The notes beneath the pieces were generated by a model. The model was not told the DNA's origin. It made no database searches and saw nothing but the letters and a program-made list of their open reading frames with translations. A stretch of 25,206 nucleotides of DNA from Verrucomicrobiales bacterium (GTDB lineage Bacteria; Verrucomicrobiota; Verrucomicrobiia; Limisphaerales; J093). The position numbers and the translations under genes were made by a program. Shown piece by piece: positions 7,371-14,173 of the stretch (the first letter of the stretch is position 1; every line of letters begins with the position of its first letter). The DNA is taken from assembly GCA_024233215.1 (NCBI GenBank), contig JACKPW010000043.1:1-25206 (forward strand), in the 5' to 3' direction.

Positions 7371-8624
7371 ATGGCGGGTGCATACTCCTCACCTCGGGTG
7401 GTCATCACGGGGCTCGGCGCGGTCACACCGCTGGGCATCGGGATGGACCAGTTCTGGCCCAACCTGATTGCCGGTCAGGGGGGCATCGAACGGATTTCGC
7501 AGTTCGATGCCTCCGGTCATGACTGTCAGATCGCGGCGGAAATCCGCGAGTTCGATGCCGCCCCGGCGTTTCCTTCTCCCAAGGAGGCCCGGCGGGTGGA
7601 CCGCTACACCAAGTTTGCAGTCATGGCAGGACACCAGGCGCTGCTCGACGCCGGGCTCGACCTGGAGAAGACCGACCTCGACCAGGTGGGGTGCTTCATC
7701 GGTTCCGGCATCGGCGGGCTGTGGACCACTGAGGAGCAGCACACGGTGCTCATGCAGAAGGGCCCGGGACGCATCTCCCCGTTCATGATCCCGATGCTCA
7801 TCCTCAACATGGCCTCGGGCTTGTTCTCCATGTACAACCGCCTGCGCGGCCCCAACCTGGCGACCTGTTCCGCATGCGCCACCGCCGCCCACGCGATTGG
7901 TGAGGCGTGGCGCACCCTCAAGATGGGCGACGCCAAGGTCATGGTGGCCGGTGGCTCCGAAGCCACGATCACCCCGCTGGGGATTGCCGGTTTCTGCGCC
8001 ATGCGTGCCATGAGCACCCGCAATGACGATCCCCAACACGCTTCCCGCCCCTTCGACAAGGAACGGGACGGCTTCGTGATGGGAGAGGGCTCGGGGGTCC
8101 TGGTGCTGGAGGAGCTTGAGCACGCCAAGGCCCGCGGAGCCCGCATCTACTGCGAACTCGTCGGCTACGGCAACACCGCGGATGCCCATCACATGACCGC
8201 CCCGTCACCCGAGGGCGAGGGTGCCGGGCGCTGCATGCAGATGGCACTTCGTTCCGCCGGCTTGACGCCGGACGATATCGATTACATCAACGCTCATGGC
8301 ACCTCCACGCCGCATGGCGACATCTGTGAGGCGCTGGCCGTGAACCGGATCTTCAACGGCCGCCGGGTGCCGGTCAGCTCCACCAAGGGCGCCACCGGCC
8401 ACATGCTCGGTGCCGCCGGTGCCGTGGAAATGGCGATCTGCGTGAAGGTCCTCGAATCCGGCATCCTGCCGCCGACCATCAATTACCAGGTGCCCGATCC
8501 GCAGTGCGACATTGACGTCGTCCCGAACCAGGCCCGCGAGGCGAAGGTGAACGCGGTGCTCAGCAACTCGTTCGGTTTCGGGGGGCACAACGCCTGCCTG
8601 GCCGCAAAACGCTTCGAGGGTTGA
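7371..8624 (+). CDS. fabF: 3-oxoacyl-[acyl-carrier-protein] synthase II
   Basis: A 417-residue beta-ketoacyl-ACP synthase that condenses malonyl-ACP with acyl-ACP, the elongation step of fatty-acid synthesis. The thiolase-fold catalytic set is complete: Cys169 in 'ATCSACATAAHAIG', His309 in 'INAHGTSTPHGD', and Lys339 and His344 in 'STKGATGHMLGAAG'. The ending 'SNSFGFGGHNACLAAKRFEG' is the usual KAS II tail. The two-His active site marks it as FabF/FabB-like rather than FabH, and the length and N-terminal 'RVVITGLGAVTPLG' favour FabF. The ATG at 7371 has no Shine-Dalgarno sequence and lies next to the terminator-like hairpin. It closes the fabG-acpP-fabF cluster; fabD and fabH are not in this window. 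Confidence 0.95.
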   Translation: MAGAYSSPRVVITGLGAVTPLGIGMDQFWPNLIAGQGGIERISQFDASGHDCQIAAEIREFDAAPAFPSPKEARRVDRYTKFAVMAGHQALLDAGLDLEKTDLDQVGCFIGSGIGGLWTTEEQHTVLMQKGPGRISPFMIPMLILNMASGLFSMYNRLRGPNLATCSACATAAHAIGEAWRTLKMGDAKVMVAGGSEATITPLGIAGFCAMRAMSTRNDDPQHASRPFDKERDGFVMGEGSGVLVLEELEHAKARGARIYCELVGYGNTADAHHMTAPSPEGEGAGRCMQMALRSAGLTPDDIDYINAHGTSTPHGDICEALAVNRIFNGRRVPVSSTKGATGHMLGAAGAVEMAICVKVLESGILPPTINYQVPDPQCDIDVVPNQAREAKVNAVLSNSFGFGGHNACLAAKRFEG

Positions 8625-8696
8625 GCCCCGTTTCCTCCCGGATTTCCTCCCCCTCCTAACCGTCCTCGTAATCGTCCCTTCCATGAACCGGGCGAC

Positions 8697-8755
8697 GGGG
8701 TCAGTTCCACAGCTATTGACGGCGCTCTTTCCGTCAATGGTGAGAGCTGATCCCC
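8697..8755. repeat. REPIN-like inverted repeat, copy 2
   Basis: Arms 8697-8722 (GGGGTCAGTTCCACAGC... ending ATTGACGG) and 8731-8755 (its inverse, beginning GGGGATCAGCTC on the other strand) form a hairpin with a perfect ATTGACGG/CCGTCAAT inner stem. It resembles copy 1 at 5736-5793 in arms, centre (CG..TC.. between the arms) and flanks. It lies between the converging fabF and cbiX-like genes, the usual place for REP elements. A small CATTG/CAATG hairpin follows at 8783-8797. Confidence 0.7.
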
Positions 8756-8822
8756 AGAGCGGCCAAACCGGTTCCAGGTCCCATTGCATGACAATGGCGG
8801 TGGTCATTGGGGCTTTCCCGAT

Positions 8823-9683
8823 TCAGCCGACCGGGCCGCTTTCTGCCATCTCCCTGACCCGGTCCCGGATCAATTCCCGCATCTCCGGCACCGGTCCGGG
8901 ACTGCCGACATACCAAACCCAACGACCGCGTCGCTCGGTGGGATTGCGCCACGGGGACTGTCCTGCCGCCAGCCGCTGGCGCACCACCCTCTCCGGTTCT
9001 CCCAGCAGCACAGGCACGTCCTCGCCCCCGTGCAGTCCATCGCTTAGCAGGAACGGCACGACCACCACCTGCCGTCGCCCTGTCAGCTGCCACCAATCTG
9101 ACACCAGCGGAGCCTCTTCCAGAAAGACCGGGTGGACCTCCGCAAACTCTCGACGTTGGTCCAAGGCGGCCACTTGAGCCTCCACCCCCGCCCGCGATCT
9201 TCCGCTTCGCCGCGTACCGTGCCCGACGACGATCAAGGCCGTCTCCGCCGGGTTTGCTCGCACCGGGAACGGGTGCCTTTCCAGGACCTCCCGCGCCCGG
9301 GCCAGCAGCAGGTCGGTCATGCGGGGATGGGTTCCGACCGGCGCCGTGTAGCACCAAGTCTGACTTCCCCGACGCACGGACCGCGCAAATCCGTGCCCGT
9401 CCTGGGTCGGCGGGAAACCCAGTTCTCGCGGAATGACCTCGTCGCAGAAGTAACCCGCCGTCGCGAAGAACGGCACGATGAACACGTGGGATTCGGTCGC
9501 GCCCGCGAGCACGTCACGAACCTGCGGCGCCTGTTTCCAGAACGCCGGTTCCACCCGGGCAAATCCACCCTCACGCTGCAATGCCGCGGCATGCGCGATG
9601 ACCGGTGTCGCCGAAGCGGCGTTCTTGTCCGTCCCATGCCCTAGCAGCACGAGCAGGGCATCACTGAAATCGGTCGTAGACAT
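8823..9683 (-). CDS. Two-domain CbiX-type sirohydrochlorin chelatase-like protein
   Basis: A 286-residue protein made of two tandem CbiX/SirB-type chelatase repeats. Each half begins with a beta strand leading into the conserved metal-ligand histidine: 'LVLLGHGT' (His16) and 'LIVVGHGT' (His155). Each half also carries a VxPFF/VVPFL strand ('VFIVPFFATAGYFCDEVIP', 'VVVVPFLLSDGLHGGEDVP'), where the family has its second His; the second half keeps a His (DGLHGGED) and the first has a Tyr (AGYF). The family inserts Co2+ or Fe2+ into sirohydrochlorin for cobalamin or siroheme. No other tetrapyrrole gene is nearby, so substrate and metal are open. The ATG at 9683 starts right at the first domain; the long upstream in-frame extension runs antisense through the next genes and is not real. 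It is divergent from the ATPase cassette with an 80-bp gap. Confidence 0.8.
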   Translation of the reverse strand: MSTTDFSDALLVLLGHGTDKNAASATPVIAHAAALQREGGFARVEPAFWKQAPQVRDVLAGATESHVFIVPFFATAGYFCDEVIPRELGFPPTQDGHGFARSVRRGSQTWCYTAPVGTHPRMTDLLLARAREVLERHPFPVRANPAETALIVVGHGTRRSGRSRAGVEAQVAALDQRREFAEVHPVFLEEAPLVSDWWQLTGRRQVVVVPFLLSDGLHGGEDVPVLLGEPERVVRQRLAAGQSPWRNPTERRGRWVWYVGSPGPVPEMRELIRDRVREMAESGPVG

Positions 9684-9763
9684 GGCCCTTCCGTAACGTG
9701 AGGCGGCTTGTTGCGCAAGCGACCAGACTTGAACCAAGCGCCCCGCCGGCCTAGCGTTCTCAC

Positions 9764-10006
9764 GTGAACGAACTGGTCTTCGAAGTCGAGCAGGATGGGG
9801 AGTGGCTGGTGGCGACCTGTCATTTCCCTGAGATGGCGACCCAGGCCGCCACCTTCGATGAATTGGCACCAATGGTTCGAGATCTTGTGGCATGCCGGTT
9901 CGAGCCGGGGGAGGCGCGACGCACCTGGCCCATTCGCGTGCACTTCGTTGAGGACGCGGTGAGGGCGGGCGCGTGGAACTGCCCGGCCATGAGCGAATTC
10001 CCATGA
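9764..10006 (+). CDS. DUF1902/HicB-like small protein
   Basis: An 80-residue protein with the HicB-like partial RNase H fold seen in DUF1902 proteins: 'VEQDGEWLVATCHFPEMATQAATFDELAPMV', then 'RDLVACRF' and a 'PIRVHFVED' strand. HicB proteins are usually antitoxins of HicA mRNA interferases, but no hicA is next to it. The gene starts with GTG at 9764 and its TGA overlaps the next gene's ATG in an ATGA (10003-10006), implying coupled translation. The following gene begins MKIPRHKRTGQQL, which resembles the start of many HicA proteins ('MKIPRdlsG.eL'), so a hicA may once have stood here. It could act as antitoxin, regulator or accessory protein of the ATPase pair. Confidence 0.72.
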   Translation: MNELVFEVEQDGEWLVATCHFPEMATQAATFDELAPMVRDLVACRFEPGEARRTWPIRVHFVEDAVRAGAWNCPAMSEFP

Positions 10007-11190
10007 AGATTCCACGGCACAAGCGAACAGGCCAGCAGTTGCGGGTCGAGAACTTCGGCCCCATCAGGCAAGCGGACGTCACCTTTAGCGACCTCACCGT
10101 GTTGGTGGGGCCGCAAGCCACGGGCAAGAGCATTCTGCTTCAATTGTTGAAATTGTTGGTGGACACCGCATACATCAAGCGGGAGTTCAACCGTGCGGGC
10201 GTGGATTGGGCCGGTGACTTTGATGGGTTTCTCGATGTGTATTTCGGCGAGGGAATGCGTTCGCTCTGGACAAACCGGACGCGGATTACCCACAGCGGGG
10301 AGGCAGTCAAACTGCCTGAGCGTGTCGAGGAGAAGCGCGCGCACCGCCAGGAGAGCATGTTCTTCATCCCAGCCCAACGCGTGCTGGCGCTCCGTGACGG
10401 GTGGCCGTCGGCTTTCAATTACTACGATGCCAGTGTTCCCTTCACTCTGCGTGAGTTCAGTGAACACCTCCGGTTGCTGATGTCCGAGTTTGGAGTGGAA
10501 GGAACCCTGTTCCCGGTTTCCCGCAGGCTGAAGTCCGAATTCCGAGACTTGCTTCAAGATCACATCTTCCCCGGTTTTGACCTGAAGATTGACACGGACC
10601 GCGCCCAGAAACGTCTGGTCCTGACCGGCAAAGAGAGTGGCGGGGGAGGGCTTCCTGTCGCCGTGTGGTCCGCCGGACAGCGCGAGTTCGTTCCTCTGCT
10701 CCTCGGGCTTTACTACCTCATGGTACCTGCGAAGGCTCCGCTCAGGAAGGGAGTGGAGTGGGCTGTCGTCGAGGAGTTGGAAATGGGTCTGCATCCGCGC
10801 GCCATTTCGGTGGTGATGCTGATGCTGTTCGAACTGATGGCCCGCGGCTACCGGGTCTGCATCTCCACCCACTCCCCACAGGTTCTGGATGCGGTCTGGA
10901 CCTTGCAGCGCCTGCATGACCACGGGGCCAGTCCCTCGTCGCTCCTGGAGGTGTTCAATGTAGCCAAGACCCCTCCCATGTCGAAACTCGCGGAGCAGGT
11001 GATGAAGCGGCAGGTGAAGGTGTATTACTTCGATCGGGGAGCCGGGATTACCCGGGACATCTCGAACCTGGACTCGTCGGCGGAGGAGGCCGGTGACTCG
11101 GGTTGGGGTGGCCTGACCGAGTTCAGTGGCCGGGCTTCAGCCGCCGTGGCCAGAGCGGTGGCGAATTCCGACAGAAGGCCGCGGTCATGA
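10003..11190 (+). CDS. OLD/AAA-type ABC ATPase of a small cassette
   Basis: A 395-residue cytosolic ATPase of the OLD/RecF-like ABC group. Motifs in order: 'LRVENFGPIRQADVTFSDLT' (13-32), Walker A GPQATGKS (36-43), an ABC-signature-like 'WSAGQRE' (222-228), Walker B 'WAVVEELEMGLHP' (253-265, with Glu257-Glu258 where DE is usual) and the H-loop 'ISTHSPQVLDAV' (287-298). There is no long coiled coil as in SMC/Rad50 and no TOPRIM domain as in true OLD nucleases. The C-terminus ('VYYFDRGAGITRDISNLD', then 'WGGLTEFSG') looks family-specific. Such ATPases commonly power anti-phage systems with a separate effector (PtuA of Septu, AriA of PARIS are analogies). The ATG at 10003 was chosen for its ATGA overlap with the upstream gene; a GTG at 9973 would add 10 residues. 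The gene ends in a second ATGA overlap with the next gene. Confidence 0.85.
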   Translation: MKIPRHKRTGQQLRVENFGPIRQADVTFSDLTVLVGPQATGKSILLQLLKLLVDTAYIKREFNRAGVDWAGDFDGFLDVYFGEGMRSLWTNRTRITHSGEAVKLPERVEEKRAHRQESMFFIPAQRVLALRDGWPSAFNYYDASVPFTLREFSEHLRLLMSEFGVEGTLFPVSRRLKSEFRDLLQDHIFPGFDLKIDTDRAQKRLVLTGKESGGGGLPVAVWSAGQREFVPLLLGLYYLMVPAKAPLRKGVEWAVVEELEMGLHPRAISVVMLMLFELMARGYRVCISTHSPQVLDAVWTLQRLHDHGASPSSLLEVFNVAKTPPMSKLAEQVMKRQVKVYYFDRGAGITRDISNLDSSAEEAGDSGWGGLTEFSGRASAAVARAVANSDRRPRS

Positions 11191-11663
11191 CTGCCGAAGA
11201 AGCCGTCGATGCCACGCCGCATTTGCAGGGAAAGTGGAGGAAGGGGCTGCAGGCCCTCCGGCCGGAAGACAAGCCGCATATCCAAGCTGCAGACACACGT
11301 GCGCTTACCGGCAGCTTCGATCTGGACTCTGCGCTCATGCGATTGCCGGAACATGCCCTAGCCAACCGATGGGATTTCGGCATCGGTTACCTGCATGAGA
11401 ATCGTGATGCCGAATGCCTATACTGGGTCGAGTTGCATACCGCCAGCGACCGAGAGGTGGATGTCGTCCTGGCCAAGTTGCGCTGGCTCCGGAACTGGCT
11501 TGATGGAGACGGCAAAGCCCTTGATGCCTTTGAAAGGGACTTTGTCTGGGTGTCCAGCGGGTCGACCCACTACACGTTGAACGGACCTCAGCGACGCGCC
11601 TTTGCGGACTTGGGCCTCAGGCAAACCGGCGGGATCCTGAGCATTCCGAAGGACCGCCGGTAG
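11187..11663 (+). CDS. Uncharacterised ATPase partner, possible nuclease-like effector
   Basis: A 158-residue protein with no firm family assignment. Its start overlaps the ATPase stop as ATGA (11187-11190). The centre, 'NRWDFGIGYLHENRDAECL' running into 'YWVELHTASDREV' and 'VDVVLAKLRWLRNWL', has a strand-Asp, strand-Glu-x-His, helix-Lys pattern (Asp63, Glu82, His84, Lys97). This loosely recalls PD-(D/E)xK nucleases, with His where Lys is typical. A later strand-rich part, 'FVWVSSGSTHYTLNGPQRRAFADLGL', ends with a positively charged tail. I see no signal peptide or membrane segment. The tight overlap with the ATPase argues for a complex or effector role, but catalysis is a guess. An upstream in-frame ATG at 11103 would lie inside the ATPase gene and is less likely. 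A 59-bp gap with no clear terminator separates it from the convergent propeller gene. Confidence 0.75.
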   Translation: MTAEEAVDATPHLQGKWRKGLQALRPEDKPHIQAADTRALTGSFDLDSALMRLPEHALANRWDFGIGYLHENRDAECLYWVELHTASDREVDVVLAKLRWLRNWLDGDGKALDAFERDFVWVSSGSTHYTLNGPQRRAFADLGLRQTGGILSIPKDRR

Positions 11664-11722
11664 CCTTCGTTCCCCCGATCCCCGGCGTGCGGTTTCGTGG
11701 AGCAGGTGGTTTGTGGGCCCCG

Positions 11723-13009
11723 CTACCGCGCCGCGATGTCGTAGCAGCGGAGGTCGTTGAGGTCACGGAGGTAGAGGCGGCCGTTGGCGACGACCGGGTA
11801 GGTCCAGGCCTTCTTGTTGCCCCGGTCGGGTTGGTCCGTCGGCGTGAAGCGTCCTTTTTCGCGGTAGCCCTCCGCGGTGATTTCCACCAGCGCCACATCG
11901 CCGTTTTCACCGTGCAGGTACAGTCTCCCTTCTGCCGCACAAATCGACGCCGCGCCGATGCAGCGATCCTCCCAACGCACCTTGCCGGTGGCGAATTCGA
12001 CGCACTGCAGGGTTGTGCCACTGGCGCCGTACATGTAGTCCCCCGACAACACCACGCCGCCGATGCCGATGGGCAGTTTCTTGGAGAAGTAGACCGATTC
12101 CGCCGACCACCCGTGCGCGTCCTGGCTCACCCTGGCTGCGGCGCCGCCAATCAGGCCCGAAGCGCTGTAGACCAGGTCGTTGCGTGTTACCGGGGTCAGG
12201 ATGTAGCCGCCGTTCTTCAGGTCCGCCGTTTCGCCGAATTGCCAGAGCACGTCGCCGGTCGCGGCAGCCACTCCGAGCAGCCCCTTTTTCAACCCCTGGA
12301 TGTACTGTTTCACGCCACCGAGCGTGGTGACGATGGTCGAGCTGTAAGTCGCCTCATCCCCGTCCGGAACGGCACATTGCCACACCACTTTGCCGGTGTG
12401 CCGGTCGAGGGCGAGCAGGGTGGCCGTCTTGCCGCCGGGGGCGCAGACCACCGTATCCCCATCGATCAACGGGGATTCCGCGTAGGCCCAGATGCCTGGT
12501 TGGCCGCCGAATTCCTCGCGGAGTTGATGACGCCAGCGCACCGCGCCGGTATCGGTGGCGAGGCAGGCCAGATCTCCGTCCGAACCGAGCACGTAGAGCC
12601 ACCGGCCCACCACGGTGGGGGTGGACCGGGCACCGGGATAGTTCGGCTTCTGATCCGGTTGCCCCACCTTGCCGAGAGGCGCGGACCAGAGGAGTCGTCC
12701 GGTGTCGGCGTCGCGGGCCTGCACGAATTCGTTGTCCAGTCCGCGGTTTCCCAGGAGATAGAGCCGGCCTTCCGACACCGCCGGAGTGGAATAGCCGTCC
12801 CCGGCATCCTGAATCTGCCAGAGCTGTCTTGGTCCCTCCGCCGGCCACTCGCCCAGCAGACCGGTTTCCCGGGAGATGCCGTCACGGGTGGGCCCGCGCC
12901 ATTGCGGCCAGTCGCCGGTCACCCCCGAAAGGGCCAGACCGAGCATGAGAAATGGGAGGGTTCGCCGCGGGGCGGCGGCACGACGATCAGGGAATTTGGC
13001 TGTCCGCAT
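11723..13009 (-). CDS. Secreted PQQ-type beta-propeller repeat protein
   Basis: A 428-residue exported protein. The basic N-terminus and hydrophobic 'LPFLMLGLALSGVTG' (18-32) form a signal peptide, followed at once by 'DWPQWRGPTRDGISRETGLL', the usual opening of the PQQ-like propeller proteins abundant in Planctomycetes and Verrucomicrobia. Repeated blade motifs of the form 'G.LYxLG..G.L.ca.atGkvrW' occur throughout, for example 'DTGRLLWSAPLG', 'DTGAVRWRHQLR', 'HTGKVVWQCAVP', 'ATGDVLWQFGE' and 'ATGKVRWEDRC'. No dehydrogenase active site or PQQ ligand set is evident, so it is probably not a quinoprotein enzyme; a binding or scaffold role in the periplasm is more likely. The ATG at 13009 fits the signal peptide. 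It is divergent from the C26 hydrolase gene with a 145-bp gap. Confidence 0.85.
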   Translation of the reverse strand: MRTAKFPDRRAAAPRRTLPFLMLGLALSGVTGDWPQWRGPTRDGISRETGLLGEWPAEGPRQLWQIQDAGDGYSTPAVSEGRLYLLGNRGLDNEFVQARDADTGRLLWSAPLGKVGQPDQKPNYPGARSTPTVVGRWLYVLGSDGDLACLATDTGAVRWRHQLREEFGGQPGIWAYAESPLIDGDTVVCAPGGKTATLLALDRHTGKVVWQCAVPDGDEATYSSTIVTTLGGVKQYIQGLKKGLLGVAAATGDVLWQFGETADLKNGGYILTPVTRNDLVYSASGLIGGAAARVSQDAHGWSAESVYFSKKLPIGIGGVVLSGDYMYGASGTTLQCVEFATGKVRWEDRCIGAASICAAEGRLYLHGENGDVALVEITAEGYREKGRFTPTDQPDRGNKKAWTYPVVANGRLYLRDLNDLRCYDIAAR

Positions 13010-13154
13010 AACAGGTGCTTTGATTTGACTGCGCGCAAGGTGGTTTCGGAGAGAGGCCGCGTCAAGTGAGGTGCTGCTTCCGGATGAGGTGGGGGCAGGT
13101 TTCTCTCGGCAGCGCGGCCCTTGGGGACTATGTTCACCCACCAGTGCGACCTTG

Positions 13155-13925
13155 ATGAAATCCCGTCCCCTGATCCTGATTGCCGGCGGCACCGATCCCG
13201 AAGGGCCCGAGTTCAAGGACCCGTCATTGACGCTGTCGGGTCGGTACACGGAGGCCGTGCTGCTGCACGGTGGTCTGCCCTTCATTCTGGCTCCCGTGCC
13301 ATCGGCGCGCGCCATTGCGGAATCCGTCCGGCGGTGTGACGCGGTGGTGCTGAGTGGCGGTGATGACCTGCAAACGTCGCTCTACGCCGCCGGCCTGACG
13401 CCGGAGATCGCGGCCAAAGCCGGACGCCCGGACCGCGAGCGTGATCTGGCCGAGAGCCTGCTGATCCAGGAGGTGTTTCATCAACGAAAGCCCTTGCTGG
13501 CGATCTGCCGCGGGCACCAGATGCTGAATGTCGTCTTCGGCGGCACGTTGATCGTCGATCTTCCCAGCCAGCGACCGGCGGGGCTGAACCACCGTCGCTT
13601 CGACATTCCTGATGAACCGGGGCACGAAATCGCGTTGGCCTCCGGGTCGTTGATCCGCAAGTTGCTGCGACGTCCGACCGCCGCGGTGAACACCACGCAT
13701 CACCAGGCGGTTGACCGGTTGGCGCCGTTGTTTCGACCGACCGCCACGAGCGGCGACGGGATTATCGAGGCCTTCGAACTTGCGCCGGAACACGCGGCGG
13801 CGTTGCCGTGGCTGTTGTCGGTGCAGTTCCATCCGGAACGACTCTGCCTGCGTCAGCCGGAGTTCGGTCGGATTTTCAGTGGCCTGACCCGGGCGGCGCG
13901 TGCCGATGCCCGGCGGCGGCGATAG
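13155..13925 (+). CDS. Class-I glutamine amidotransferase-like C26 hydrolase
   Basis: A 256-residue cytosolic protein of the peptidase C26 / gamma-glutamyl-gamma-aminobutyrate hydrolase (PuuD-like) family, which cleaves gamma-glutamyl bonds. The Cys-His-Glu triad is visible: Cys118 in 'LLAICRGHQMLNV', His226 and Glu228 in 'SVQFHPERL'. 'AVVLSGGDDLQTSLY' (64-77) matches the family's 'vlpGG.di.P..Y' loop. Length matches the family. The ATG at 13155 starts just before the first strand 'PLILIAGGT'. No putrescine pathway gene is nearby, so the substrate may be another gamma-glutamyl amide. The 248-bp gap that follows, before the convergent regulator, holds nothing I recognise. Confidence 0.85.
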   Translation: MKSRPLILIAGGTDPEGPEFKDPSLTLSGRYTEAVLLHGGLPFILAPVPSARAIAESVRRCDAVVLSGGDDLQTSLYAAGLTPEIAAKAGRPDRERDLAESLLIQEVFHQRKPLLAICRGHQMLNVVFGGTLIVDLPSQRPAGLNHRRFDIPDEPGHEIALASGSLIRKLLRRPTAAVNTTHHQAVDRLAPLFRPTATSGDGIIEAFELAPEHAAALPWLLSVQFHPERLCLRQPEFGRIFSGLTRAARADARRRR

Positions 13926-14173
13926 CCGGGCCGGACCTGAGGAGCCCGGAGGCCGGGGAATCAATCGGTCGGAAAGCGGCGATTGAGATCGTACGCACTC
14001 AAAGACGCAGCGCGAGGGTCACCGTTATTCCGCCAGGTTGTGGAGTGCGGTGAAAAGCGCCGCCTTCACCGCCATGGCCGCGCACGGAAGGAGACCGGGG
14101 CAGGGCCCGGGTGGCATGAGGATTCCGGTGCCTTTTGTCACCTCGCTCAAGCGGGACGAAAGCCAGCGGCCCC

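Noticed and set aside
11687..13069. 460-codon plus-strand ORF
   Set aside because: Antisense of the PQQ-propeller gene, which has a signal peptide and repeated blade motifs.
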